This document shows, piece after piece, positions 7,584 to 15,342 of a DNA stretch of 64,000 nt (positions are counted from its first letter, which is position 1; every line of letters begins with the position of its first letter). The DNA is taken from assembly GCA_022820925.1 (NCBI GenBank), contig JAJEEO010000014.1, positions 232,116 through 296,115 on the forward strand, given 5' to 3'. The notes beneath the pieces are model-generated. The model was not told the DNA's origin. It searched no databases and saw nothing but the letters and a program-made list of their open reading frames with translations. The translations under genes and the position numbers were made by a program. The stretch comes from Acidimicrobiia bacterium. GTDB lineage: Bacteria > Actinomycetota > Acidimicrobiia > Acidimicrobiales > Poriferisodalaceae.

Positions 7584-8552
7584 CTAGACCGACAGCAGGT
7601 CGCGTGCGCCGGTGTCGGTGCTGGGATGGCGCAGCTTGGACATCGCCCGGGCCTCGATCTGGCGTATGCGCTCACGGGTGAGCTGAAAGTGCTCGCCGAC
7701 TTCCTCGAGCGTGCGCGGCTCGCCGCGGTCGAGCCCGTAGCGGAGCTTGAGGATCTCGCGCTCGCGCTCGTCCAGCGGTGACAGCAGCCGGGTGATCTCG
7801 CTCGGCAGCAGCGTGGTGGCTGCCACCTCGAACGGCGACTCCGCGGCCCGGTCCTCGACGACATCGCCCAGCTCGGCGTCGCTGTCCTCGCGCAGCGGCT
7901 CCGACAGCGACAGCGGCTCCGCGGCGAACCGCAGCGCCTCGGTGACCTTCTGCTCGGGCATGTCGACTTCGATCGCCAGCTCGCCGAGCGTGGCGGGGCG
8001 GCCGTACTTCAGCTCGAGCCGGGAGCGGGCCTTCTGCAGGCGCGCCAGCGTGTCGCCGGCGTGCACGGGCAGCCGGATCGTGCGGCCGGTGTTGGCGATG
8101 CCGCGCGTGATCGCCTGGCGAATCCACCAGGTCGCATAGGTCGAGAACTTGAAGCCCTTGCGCCAGTCGAACTTCTCGACCGCGTGCATCAGGCCCAAGT
8201 TGCCCTCCTGGATGAGATCCAGCAGCGGCAGCCCCGACGCCTGGTACTTCTTCGCGATCGACACCACGAGCCGCAGGTTGGACTGCACGAAGGTGCGCTC
8301 GGCACGGGCGCCTTGCTGCTGCGCTCGGATGAGACGGCGGCGTTGCGCGCTGGAGATGTCGCGGGCGGACTCGAGCGAATCCTTGGCGGCGATGCCCTTC
8401 TCGATCAGCTGCGCGAGCCGAACCTCGTCGTCCTTGTTCAGCAGGGGGTACTGGCCGATATCGGTCAGGTACAGGCGGACGAGATCTTCCTCGTCACGTT
8501 CGACCCTCTCTTTGGCCACCGCGCCACCTCGCTGGTCGTCCCCCGCTTGCAC
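7584..8552 (-). CDS. RNA polymerase sigma factor, RpoD/SigB group
   Basis: Sigma-70 factor of about 322 residues with regions 1.2 to 4.2. Region 1.2 is DLVRLYLTDIGQYPLLNKDDEVRLAQ; region 2 contains NLRLVVSIAKKYQASGLPLLDLIQEGNLGLMHAVEKFDWRKGFKFSTYATWWIRQAI, the RpoD-type core- and -10-binding stretch; region 4.2 is REREILKLRYGLD then TLEEVGEHFQLTRERIRQIEARAMSKLR. It lacks the long acidic region 1.1 of principal sigma factors, so it may be a principal-like (HrdB/SigB) paralogue. GTG 8552 is the assumed start, with GTG codons further in also possible. Its upstream region is shared with nadE and holds a palindromic element. Confidence 0.92.
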   Translation of the reverse strand: MQAGDDQRGGAVAKERVERDEEDLVRLYLTDIGQYPLLNKDDEVRLAQLIEKGIAAKDSLESARDISSAQRRRLIRAQQQGARAERTFVQSNLRLVVSIAKKYQASGLPLLDLIQEGNLGLMHAVEKFDWRKGFKFSTYATWWIRQAITRGIANTGRTIRLPVHAGDTLARLQKARSRLELKYGRPATLGELAIEVDMPEQKVTEALRFAAEPLSLSEPLREDSDAELGDVVEDRAAESPFEVAATTLLPSEITRLLSPLDEREREILKLRYGLDRGEPRTLEEVGEHFQLTRERIRQIEARAMSKLRHPSTDTGARDLLSV

Positions 8553-8647
8553 TTACGACCGGCGGTTGCTGTCGCTTCCCCCGGTGAGGGGTGAGCGTAC
8601 CTATGACTTGCTCCGTTGCCTCCGCGCGCTGGTGCCTTGCGCGCGAC

Positions 8648-8697
8648 CGGGCGATGGGAGCGGCCAGGCACCCGTGCTTCAAACAGATGTGGTGCCC
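8648..8697 (+). repeat. solitary left half of palindromic element (family A)
   Basis: CCGGGCGATGGGAGCGG, then GGCACCCGTGCTTCAAACAG, repeats the left arm and conserved junction of the full element about 66 bases to the right. The right arm is missing; a short GGTGCC instead pairs back with GGCACC. It looks like a tandem duplication of half an element. Confidence 0.75.
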
Positions 8698-8716
8698 TTG
8701 CAGGATTCTGCTGCCC

Positions 8717-8835
8717 GGGGTGGGAACGGGGCATGGCACCCGTGCTTCAGACAGATGAAGCGCCTCGTGCACATGGTGGGCGTGTCCGGGGGCGCTTCAT
8801 AACTGCGCGCGGGTACCACGCCCCGCCCCCACCCC
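8717..8835 (+). repeat. two-stem palindromic element, family A copy 1
   Basis: 119 bases. Outer stem: GGGGTGGG at 8717 pairs with CCCACCCC at 8835, followed inward by CGGGGC / GCCCCG, an A-C mismatch, TGG / CCA, a C-A mismatch and ACCCG / CGGGT. Then the conserved junctions CGTGCTTCAGACAG and AACTGCGCGCG, and an inner hairpin ATGAAGCGCC / GGCGCTTCAT. It lies in the 338-base divergent spacer between the sigma gene and nadE, which holds nothing else recognisable besides the half copy and the nadE -10 box. Confidence 0.88.
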
Positions 8836-8876
8836 TCTGGCGTCCGCACTTCGGTGATGGGCGTTGGGGGTGGGCG

Positions 8877-8882
8877 TAGGGT
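8877..8882 (+). promoter_or_regulatory. -10 box of leaderless nadE
   Basis: TAGGGT lies seven bases before GTG 8890, so transcription would start at the start codon itself. It fits the TANNNT -10 consensus and recurs before many genes in this window. Confidence 0.6.
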
Positions 8883-8889
8883 CTTGTTG

Positions 8890-10623
8890 GTGGCGGTGCG
8901 TGTGGGGCTGGCTCAGCTCAATTTGCGTCTTGGCGATCTGGATGGGAACGCCGGGATGATCGTGGACGCGTACGACGAGGCCGTGGGTGCGGGCGCGCAG
9001 GTGGTGGTGTTCAGTGAGCTGACGGTTACTGGGTATCCGCCTGAGGACTTGTTGCTGAAGCCTGCGTTTGTGGAGGGGGCTGCTGCCGCGCTGGCGCGGA
9101 TTGCTGGGCATACGGGTGACGTGCCTGCGGTGGTGGGCTTTCCTGAGGACAGCGGTGCTGGTGGGCCGGTTCGGTTGTGGAACTCGGCTGCTCTTTGCTG
9201 GGACGGTGCGGTTCGTGGGGTGTTTCGCAAGCATCTGCTGCCGAACTACGCCGTGTTTGATGAGCAGCGCTATTTCGTGCCGGGGACTGAGGCTGGGCCG
9301 TTGCTGCAGGTGGGCGATGTGCGCGTGGGCGTCTCGATCTGCGAGGACCTGTGGGGGCCGCCTCGCACTGCGGACACCTCCGCTCCCGACGGTGGGCTGC
9401 CTTCCATCGTGGGGGGCGAGGCCGACACGAGTCCGGCGCTGGCGCAGGTTGCTCTGGGGGCTCAGCTGCTCGTGAACCTGAATGGGTCGCCGTACCGGCG
9501 GGGCAAGCAGGCTGATCGGGAGGCTGTGGCGCGGACGCGGGCCGCGGCGTTGGGAGTTCCGGTTGTCTATGTAAACCAGGTGGGTGGGCAGGACGAGCTG
9601 GTTTTCGACGGCAGCTCGTTCGTGACCGATGCCGACGGGCAGGTGATCTGCCGGCTCGATGCCTTCACCTCCCAGGTTGCCGTCTGCGACGTCCCGTTGG
9701 CGGGTGAAGCCGCTGCTGCCGGCGGCGCGGTTGGGGCACTGCCCGATCCGCTGGAGGAGGTGTGGCAGGCGCTGGTGGTCGCAACGCGCGACTACGTGCA
9801 CAAGAACGGGTTCGCTGACGTGGCGGTCGGGCTGTCGGGCGGCATCGACTCCAGCGCTGTGGCAGCTATCGCGGCTGATGCGCTCGGGCCCGAGCGTGTG
9901 CACGGCGTCTCGATGCCGTCTCGCTACTCCAGCGAGGGGTCGCGAACCGATGCCACCCAGCTTGCAAAGAACCTCGGCATCGACTTCCGCACTGTGCCGA
10001 TCGAGCCGGCTCACGCCGCGCTGGCCGGGATGCTGGACGCACCCGCTGCTCCGGGCGGCTCCGCGGCTGAGATCGTCGCGGCCGATCTGACCGACCAGAA
10101 CCTGCAGAGCCGCATCCGTGGCGTGCTGCTGATGGCGCTGTCGAACCGGTTCGGCTGGCTGGTGCTGACGACCGGCAACAAGACCGAGACCTCCGTCGGC
10201 TACACGACGCTGTACGGCGACACCGCCGGTGCGTATGCCGTCATCCGGGACGTGCCCAAGCTGCTGGTGTACGAGCTGTGCCGCTGGCGCAACCGCCAAG
10301 GCGACGGCGAGCGCATCCCGCAGGCATGCATCGACAAGCCGCCCTCAGCCGAGCTGCGACCCGACCAGCGTGACGACCAGAGCCTGCCGCCGTACGAACT
10401 GCTGGACCCGCTGGTGGAGGCCTACGTGGAAGGCGACCTGAGCGCAGCCGAGGTGGTCGATGTCGCGCAGCAGCTCAGCGTCGAACCCGACGTCGTGCAT
10501 CGCATCACGCGGCTGGTCGACATCGCCGAGTACAAGCGGCGTCAGTCGCCCCCCGGTCCTCGCATCACCGCGAAGAGCTTCGGCAAAGACCGGCGGATGC
10601 CGATCACGAACTTCTTCCGCTGA
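8890..10623 (+). CDS. nadE: glutamine-dependent NAD+ synthetase
   Basis: Final step of NAD biosynthesis: amidation of deamido-NAD with glutamine as nitrogen donor. The 577-residue protein fuses an N-terminal nitrilase-type glutaminase (Glu in FSELTVTGYPPEDLL, Lys in FRKHLLPNY, Cys in GVSICEDLWGP) to a C-terminal synthetase domain with the P-loop GLSGGIDSSAVAAIAADALG and TTGNKTETSVGYTTLYGD. The C-terminus YKRRQSPPGPRITAKSFGKDRRMPITNFFR is typical. GTG 8890 is chosen because of the -10 box seven bases upstream. The first few hundred codons use G- and T-ending codons far more than the rest of the gene. Confidence 0.95.
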   Translation: MAVRVGLAQLNLRLGDLDGNAGMIVDAYDEAVGAGAQVVVFSELTVTGYPPEDLLLKPAFVEGAAAALARIAGHTGDVPAVVGFPEDSGAGGPVRLWNSAALCWDGAVRGVFRKHLLPNYAVFDEQRYFVPGTEAGPLLQVGDVRVGVSICEDLWGPPRTADTSAPDGGLPSIVGGEADTSPALAQVALGAQLLVNLNGSPYRRGKQADREAVARTRAAALGVPVVYVNQVGGQDELVFDGSSFVTDADGQVICRLDAFTSQVAVCDVPLAGEAAAAGGAVGALPDPLEEVWQALVVATRDYVHKNGFADVAVGLSGGIDSSAVAAIAADALGPERVHGVSMPSRYSSEGSRTDATQLAKNLGIDFRTVPIEPAHAALAGMLDAPAAPGGSAAEIVAADLTDQNLQSRIRGVLLMALSNRFGWLVLTTGNKTETSVGYTTLYGDTAGAYAVIRDVPKLLVYELCRWRNRQGDGERIPQACIDKPPSAELRPDQRDDQSLPPYELLDPLVEAYVEGDLSAAEVVDVAQQLSVEPDVVHRITRLVDIAEYKRRQSPPGPRITAKSFGKDRRMPITNFFR

Positions 10624-10630
10624 GCGCGCT

Positions 10631-10650
10631 CGCGGCTGGCGGGAGCCGCG
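10631..10650. terminator. hairpin between convergent nadE and glnII
   Basis: CGCGGCT and AGCCGCG pair around a six-base loop, eight bases after the nadE stop and 20 before the glnII stop on the other strand. It could end transcription from both sides. No T run is seen. Confidence 0.5.
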
Positions 10651-10669
10651 CTGTGCGTCTGTGGGTTGG

Positions 10670-11683
10670 TTAGGCCAGCGCCTCGCCGATGGTTTGGCTC
10701 AGCAGGGCCGTCACCACGTAGGGATCGGCGTTGGCGTTCGGCCGGCGATCCTCGATGTAGCCCTTGCCGTCCTGGTGGACCTGCCACGGGATGCGCACCG
10801 ATGCGCCGCGGTCGGACACGCCGTAGCTGAACGTGTCGTAGCGCTCGGTCTCGTGCTCGCCGGTCAGGCGCAGCTCGATGCCGTGGCCGTAGCCGGCGAT
10901 GTGCTCCTCGGGCTTGCCCGGCGCGCCCAGCGACTGGGCCGCCTTCACTACCGCGTCGTAGTTCTCACGCATGGCCTGGGTGGACACGTTGGTGTGCATG
11001 CCCGCACCGTTCCAGTCGCCCTGCATGGGCTTGGCGGCCAGGCTGATCTCGATCTCGTGATCCTCGCCGGCGCGGTACAGCAGGTAGCGGGCCAGCCAGA
11101 TCTCGTCGCCCACGGTCAGCGCATCGCACGGGCCGATCTGGAACTCCCACTGGCCGGGCATCACCTCGGCGTTGGTGCCCGAGATGTTCAGGCCCGCCTC
11201 GATGCACCAGGTGGTGTGCTGCTCGACGACGTCACGGCCGTGGATGCGCAGAGCGCCCACACCGCAGTAGTACGGACCCTGCGGGCCGGGGAAGCCGTTG
11301 GGCGGGAAGCCCGAGGGCCACTTGGTGACCGGGTCGAGCATCGTGTACTCCTGCTCGAGGCCGAACCAGAAGTCCTGATCGCCGTACTTGTCGAGGATCG
11401 CCCGGGTCTTGGCCCGCATGTTGGTGGGGTGCGGCTCCATCGTCTCGGGCAGGAAGGTCTCGCACATCACCATGATGTCGCTGCCGCCCCGAAGCGGATC
11501 GGGGCAGGTGTAGACCGGCTGCAGCACGACATCGGAGTCGCTGCCTTCGGCCTGGTTGGTGCTCGAACCGTCGAAGCCCCAGATGCCCGGCTCCTCGCCG
11601 TCGGCCAGGACTCTCGTCTTGGATCGCACTTCGGCCGTGGGCTCTGTGCCGTCCGTCCAGATGTACTCGGCGCGGTAGGTCAC
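10670..11683 (-). CDS. glnII: glutamine synthetase type II (GlnII)
   Basis: Eukaryote-like octameric/decameric glutamine synthetase that makes glutamine from glutamate, ammonia and ATP. The 337-residue length and the motifs IWGFDGSSTNQAEGSDSDVVLQPV, FWFGLEQEYTMLDP, NAEVMPGQWEFQIGP and GDWNGAGMHTNVST are those of GlnII in Streptomyces, Frankia and rhizobia, not of the 450-residue GSI. It is divergent from the GSI gene glnA with 269 bases between. Two GTTCAC-like half-sites 11 bases apart in that spacer hint at PhoP control, as reported for glnII in Streptomyces. Confidence 0.95.
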   Translation of the reverse strand: MTYRAEYIWTDGTEPTAEVRSKTRVLADGEEPGIWGFDGSSTNQAEGSDSDVVLQPVYTCPDPLRGGSDIMVMCETFLPETMEPHPTNMRAKTRAILDKYGDQDFWFGLEQEYTMLDPVTKWPSGFPPNGFPGPQGPYYCGVGALRIHGRDVVEQHTTWCIEAGLNISGTNAEVMPGQWEFQIGPCDALTVGDEIWLARYLLYRAGEDHEIEISLAAKPMQGDWNGAGMHTNVSTQAMRENYDAVVKAAQSLGAPGKPEEHIAGYGHGIELRLTGEHETERYDTFSYGVSDRGASVRIPWQVHQDGKGYIEDRRPNANADPYVVTALLSQTIGEALA

Positions 11684-11838
11684 TGCATGCTCCTTCGCTG
11701 CATTCGGTTGCGGGAATGAAGATGTGGACAGGAGTAGGCCGCTGTGCCTGCGAGCCCGCGAAGGCCGGCCCGGTTGGCGGCTGACACCAAATGTCCGTGC
11801 GCACGATACAAACGAGCCAGAGTTTCCGGGCCATTGCC

Positions 11839-11860
11839 CAAATGTGAACAGCGCGTGAAG
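11839..11860 (-). promoter_or_regulatory. possible PhoP half-sites between glnII and glnA
   Basis: On the minus strand CTTCACGCGCT is followed directly by GTTCACATTTG, two 11-base units resembling the Pho box units upstream of pstS. Only two units are present, so this is weak evidence. The rest of the 269-base spacer shows nothing else certain. Confidence 0.35.
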
Positions 11861-11952
11861 CTGACTGCGGACTCTGGATCAGCCGCTCGCGCGCCGCCGA
11901 CAATGGGGCTTCAGCCAACTGCCTCAGGGCACCCGGGCCAGGGGAGGCCGCC

Positions 11953-13308
11953 GTGACGATCTCGAGTCGTGAACGACCGCAGGACTACGTGCTGCGCCGT
12001 GTCACCGAGCGCGGCGTGCGCCTCATCCGCCTGTGGTTCACCGACGTGGCCGGCCAGCTCAAGTCGTTCGCCATCTCGCCGGCCGAGCTCGAGACGGCCT
12101 TCGAGCAGGGCATGGTGTTCGACGGTTCCTCCATCGAGGGCTTCAGCCGCATCGCCGAGGCGGACATGGTGGCGCGGCCCGATCCCGAGACCTTCGAGCT
12201 GATGGCCTCGCGCAGCGGCCACAACGGCGAGGACATCTCGGCGCGCATGTTCTGCGACATCACCGCGGCCGACGGAACAATGTTCGATGGCGATCCGAGA
12301 GGTGTGCTGCGACGCGTCATGGACCGGGCGCACGCCGCCGGTTACACGTTCTACGTCGCGCCCGAGATGGAGTACTTCCTGTTCGAACCCGACCGCGTCG
12401 ACGGGCAACCCGTGCCGCTCGACGGCGGCAGCTACTTCGACCTCACCACCGCTGACATCGCATCGGACATCCGCCATCGCACGCTCAGCGCGCTCGAGAC
12501 CATGGGCATCCCCGTCGAGTACTCGTTCCACGAGGACGCCCCCTCGCAGCACGAGATCGACCTGCGCTATGCCGACGCGCTCACCATGGCCGACAGCGTG
12601 ATGACCTTCCGGCTGCTGGTGCGCGAGATCGCCTTCGAGCACGGCGTGCACGCGACCTTCATGCCCAAGCCGCTCGCAGGCGTGCAGGGCTCGGGCATGC
12701 ACACCCACCTGTCGCTGTTCTCCGAAGGGCGCAACGCCTTCAGCGACCCCAGCGCCGCGGACGGACTCTCCGACGTGGCGCGGGGCTTCGTGGCCGGCCT
12801 GCTCACCCACGCGCGGGAGATCACCGCGGTGACCAACCAGCTCGTCAACAGCTACAAGCGGCTGATCGCCGGGTACGAGGCGCCGGTGGCGATCTCGTGG
12901 GCACGCAGCAACCGCGCCGCGCTCATCCGGGTGCCGCCGACCCGCACCGAGCGGGAGGAATCCACCCGGGTCGAATACCGCGCACCGGACCCCGCCTGCA
13001 ACCCGTACCTCGCCTTTGCGGTGATCCTGGCGGCGGGCCTGACCGGCATCGAGCAGGGGTACGACCTGCCGCCCGAGACTCCCCCGTCGATCACCGGCTA
13101 CAGCGACCACGGGGGCCCGTCCTACGGCCATCACCTGCCCGCCTCGCTGGACGAAGCACTCGATGAGATGGAAGGCAGCGCGCTGGTGGCCGAGACGCTG
13201 GGTCAGCACCTGTTCCGGTGGTTCCTGCGCAACAAGCGCCGCGAATGGTCGGCCTACCAGACGCAGGTGACTCAATTCGAGTTGGACAATTACTTCGCCG
13301 CAGTTTGA
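11953..13308 (+). CDS. glnA: glutamine synthetase type I
   Basis: GSI-type glutamine synthetase or GS-like enzyme, 451 residues, starting at GTG 11953. Core motifs are present: FDGSSIEGFSRIAEADMVARPDPET, EMEYFLFEPD for the metal site, FMPKPLAGVQGSGMHTHLSLF, NSYKRLIAGYEAPVAISWARSNRAALIRVPP, and EYRAPDPACNPYLAFAVILAAGLTGI. The short length and absence of a clear adenylylation loop (NLYDLP) place it with the alpha type (GlnA3/GlnA4-like) enzymes. It is followed nine bases later by a winged-helix regulator and divergent from glnII, so the cluster is devoted to nitrogen assimilation. Confidence 0.93.
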   Translation: MTISSRERPQDYVLRRVTERGVRLIRLWFTDVAGQLKSFAISPAELETAFEQGMVFDGSSIEGFSRIAEADMVARPDPETFELMASRSGHNGEDISARMFCDITAADGTMFDGDPRGVLRRVMDRAHAAGYTFYVAPEMEYFLFEPDRVDGQPVPLDGGSYFDLTTADIASDIRHRTLSALETMGIPVEYSFHEDAPSQHEIDLRYADALTMADSVMTFRLLVREIAFEHGVHATFMPKPLAGVQGSGMHTHLSLFSEGRNAFSDPSAADGLSDVARGFVAGLLTHAREITAVTNQLVNSYKRLIAGYEAPVAISWARSNRAALIRVPPTRTEREESTRVEYRAPDPACNPYLAFAVILAAGLTGIEQGYDLPPETPPSITGYSDHGGPSYGHHLPASLDEALDEMEGSALVAETLGQHLFRWFLRNKRREWSAYQTQVTQFELDNYFAAV

Positions 13309-13316
13309 CTCTGGGC

Positions 13317-13991
13317 ATGTACGCCGTCCATCCCGGCACCGTGAGCCCCGAGCTGGCGCAGTTCCTGGACCTCGGCGGCTACGCATGGAAGCCGGTGGCC
13401 GACCCTGCTGAGGTGACCGCCGATGCCCCGCCCGAAGGGTGGACCGGGGCGATCATCAGACTTGACAGCGGTACAAGCGATGGCACCGATGCAGCATGGG
13501 CAGTGGCGCAGGCGCTGCGAGAGAGCGCCGGCACCGCCGTGCTGCTGCTGGTGCGCGGCAACGCTCTCGACGAGCTGACTATGCGTGACGAGCTGTTCGA
13601 CGACTTCTGCTTGGACCCGTTTCACCCGCGCGAACTCGAAGCCCGGCTGACGCACCTGGCCGCGGGATCGGGCGACGGATCCACCGAGATCATCACGTAC
13701 GGGCCGCTGCGCATCAACCTCGACACCTACGAAGCCGTCGTGGACGAGCACCCGCTCGACCTCACCTATATGGAGTACGAGCTGCTCCGATTCCTGGCAT
13801 CGCAGCCTGGGCGGGTGTTCACGCGCGAGGCGTTGCTGAACCAGGTGTGGGGGTACGAGTACTACGGCGGGGCGCGGACCGTGGATGTTCATATACGGCG
13901 GCTGCGGGCGAAGCTTGGTGAGGAAAACGCCGACCTGATCCAGACGGTTCGGTCGGTTGGCTACCGGCTGGGGACGTATCGCTGGCGCTAG
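13317..13991 (+). CDS. GlnR-like winged-helix response regulator
   Basis: OmpR-family regulator of 224 residues. The N-terminal half is a degenerate receiver (AVLLLVRGNALDELTMRDELFDDFCLDPFHPRELEARL) without the usual phospho-acceptor and signalling residues, as in the atypical actinobacterial GlnR. The C-terminal half is a clear winged helix (DLTYMEYELLRFLASQPGRVFTREALLNQVWGYEYYGGARTVDVHIRRLRAKLGE). ATG 13317 lies nine bases after glnA. Its placement next to two glutamine synthetases supports a GlnR role; the alternative is an unrelated orphan regulator. Confidence 0.8.
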   Translation: MYAVHPGTVSPELAQFLDLGGYAWKPVADPAEVTADAPPEGWTGAIIRLDSGTSDGTDAAWAVAQALRESAGTAVLLLVRGNALDELTMRDELFDDFCLDPFHPRELEARLTHLAAGSGDGSTEIITYGPLRINLDTYEAVVDEHPLDLTYMEYELLRFLASQPGRVFTREALLNQVWGYEYYGGARTVDVHIRRLRAKLGEENADLIQTVRSVGYRLGTYRWR

Positions 13992-14017
13992 CTCTCGGCG
14001 CTAGCAGTTCTGCGTCC

Positions 14018-14137
14018 GGGGTGGACGAGGGCCGTGGCACCCGTGCTTCAAACAGATGAAGCGCCTTCTGTGCTCGTTGGGCGTGGCTTGGGGGCGCTTC
14101 ATTACTGCGCGCGGGTACCACGGCCCACGCCCACCCC
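14018..14137 (+). repeat. two-stem palindromic element, family A copy 2
   Basis: 120 bases. GGGGTGG / CCACCCC form the tip of the outer stem, then a small mismatch zone, then GGGCCGTGG / CCACGGCCC (9 pairs), the conserved C-A mismatch and ACCCG / CGGGT. Junctions CGTGCTTCAAACAG and TACTGCGCGCG enclose the inner hairpin ATGAAGCGCC / GGCGCTTCAT. It lies between the GlnR-like gene and a convergent small membrane gene. Confidence 0.9.
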
Positions 14138-14152
14138 TCGGCTGCCCGCGCG

Positions 14153-14308
14153 TCAGACGTTGGTTTGGATGAGCGAGCTGCCTTCGTGGCGGGCTTCGGC
14201 GTCGTCGGTGAGGAGCTTGCCCAGGGCTGCGGCCACTGCTGCGAGCGAGATCGTGATGATGAAGGGGCTCAGCAGGAGCACGATCACTATGACGATGGCG
14301 CCGGCCAT
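14153..14308 (-). CDS. 51-residue membrane protein
   Basis: Small frame from ATG 14308 to TGA 14153. The first half is one long hydrophobic helix (IVIVIVLLLSPFIITISLAA, then AVAAALGKLL) and the second half is polar (TDDAEARHEGSSLIQTNV), a layout of a single-pass membrane protein with a cytoplasmic tail. Codon use is GC-rich at third positions. It is 21 bases upstream in coordinate from the ridA gene and on the same strand, so the two may be co-transcribed with ridA first. Function unknown. Confidence 0.55.
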   Translation of the reverse strand: MAGAIVIVIVLLLSPFIITISLAAVAAALGKLLTDDAEARHEGSSLIQTNV

Positions 14309-14329
14309 GACCCGAAGCGTAGTTGGCCG

Positions 14330-14677
14330 CTATTCGGGCAGGAAGGCGATGGCCTCGATCTCGACCTCGGCGCCTAGGGGCAGGGCGGCTACGCCGATGG
14401 CGCTTCTGGCCGGGCGGTGGTCGCCGAAGGCCTCGGCGTAGATCGAGTTGATCAGCGAGAAATTGCCGATGTCGGTCATGAATACGAGGCACTTCACGAC
14501 GTCGTCGAATCCGCCGCCTGCCTCGGCCAGCGCCTCGGCGACGTTCGCGAGCACCTCACGTGCCTGCGCCTCGACGCCTTCGACGAGCGCTCCGTCGCGC
14601 AAGCCGATCTGGCCCGAGACGAAGACGAAATCGCCCGCTCGGTACCACTTGGAATAGTGCGCGACGGGTGCGGCCAT
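14330..14677 (-). CDS. ridA: RidA family enamine/imine deaminase
   Basis: Cytosolic RidA/YjgF-type protein that hydrolyses reactive enamines and imines released by PLP enzymes. The 115-residue product has the family layout: YSKWYRAGDFVFVSGQIGLRDG at the N-terminus, NVAEALAEAGGGFDDVVKCLVFMTDI in the middle and GDHRPARSAIGVAALPLGAEVEIEAIAFLPE at the C-terminus, where the conserved Arg (PARSA) binds the substrate carboxylate and a Glu near the end (EIEA) assists. Length is normal. It stands between an oxidase-like gene and a small membrane gene on the same strand. Confidence 0.92.
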   Translation of the reverse strand: MAAPVAHYSKWYRAGDFVFVSGQIGLRDGALVEGVEAQAREVLANVAEALAEAGGGFDDVVKCLVFMTDIGNFSLINSIYAEAFGDHRPARSAIGVAALPLGAEVEIEAIAFLPE

Positions 14678-14703
14678 AACGTGCTTCCCTTCTGCAGCAG
14701 CGC

Positions 14704-15165
14704 TCAGGTGATGCTGCCGGTGTTGGACGTGATGTGATCCAGCGAGACGAAGATCGCCAGGCGGCGCTCAGCGACCATCACACGGTCGTACTCGTCCCAG
14801 TCTTCGTGCGTGCCGCCCGCCGAGCGGAACACGTCTCGCAGCACCTGCGCGACGTCGGCATCGGTGACGCCCTCGGTGGGGTCGTCCAAGCCGATGAGCT
14901 GCGCTGTGCCGTGGGCCGCCACCCAGTCCCAGCGGTGCCGGAACGCCACTGCGGCTCGCGGGTCGTTGCGCAGCAGGCGTGCTTTGCGGGCGTCGGCTCG
15001 GACAACGCAGGCGACGCTGGTCTCGCCGGACACGGGGTGATCCATGACGCCGGCGTTGATGATGGACACGTGGGGCGCTCCGCTGCTGTCCAGGCAGGCA
15101 AAGGTGCAGAGCCCGTTTTCGGCGGCTACTAGGCGGCGGAGTTTGTCAATTGCTGGTTCAGCCAT
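14704..15165 (-). CDS. PPOX-class flavin/F420-dependent oxidoreductase
   Basis: Split-barrel protein of the pyridoxamine-phosphate-oxidase-like class, 153 residues. Typical features are the N-terminal helix IDKLRRLVAAENGLCTFACLD, SGAPHVSIINAGVMDHP for the first barrel strands, and RKARLLRNDPRAAVAFRHRWDWVAAHGTAQLIG for the cofactor-binding strands. Many actinobacterial members use F420 rather than FMN, and the class cannot be resolved further by eye. ATG 15165 is the start. It may be transcribed with ridA, 26 bases downstream. Confidence 0.82.
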   Translation of the reverse strand: MAEPAIDKLRRLVAAENGLCTFACLDSSGAPHVSIINAGVMDHPVSGETSVACVVRADARKARLLRNDPRAAVAFRHRWDWVAAHGTAQLIGLDDPTEGVTDADVAQVLRDVFRSAGGTHEDWDEYDRVMVAERRLAIFVSLDHITSNTGSIT

Positions 15166-15199
15166 CGCCGGGTGACGCTAGCGCTCGCATTGGTCACCC

Positions 15200-15317
15200 G
15201 GCATGGGACGAGGCAGCGCACCCGTGCTTCAAGCAGATGAAGCGCCTTCTGCGCTTGATGGGCGTGGCTTGGGGGCGCTTCATAACTGCGCGCGGGCACG
15301 CCGCCCCGTCCCATGCC
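15200..15317 (+). repeat. two-stem palindromic element, family A copy 3
   Basis: 118 bases. GGCATGGGACG pairs with CGTCCCATGCC (11 pairs), then GGC / GCC and GCG / CGC separated by A-C mismatches, the conserved C-A position, and CCCG / CGGG. The junctions read CGTGCTTCAAGCAG and AACTGCGCGCG; the inner hairpin is ATGAAGCGCC / GGCGCTTCAT. The outer arm differs almost completely from copies 1 and 2 but still pairs. Confidence 0.9.
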
Positions 15318-15342
15318 TCTTGCGCCTGCTGGCTGGGGGCCT

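Noticed and set aside
8740..8755. CTTCAAA in family A as a copy of the tRNA-Sec anticodon loop
   Set aside because: Seven shared bases are expected by chance, and two copies differ (CTTCAGA, CTTCAAG); no tRNA fold surrounds it.
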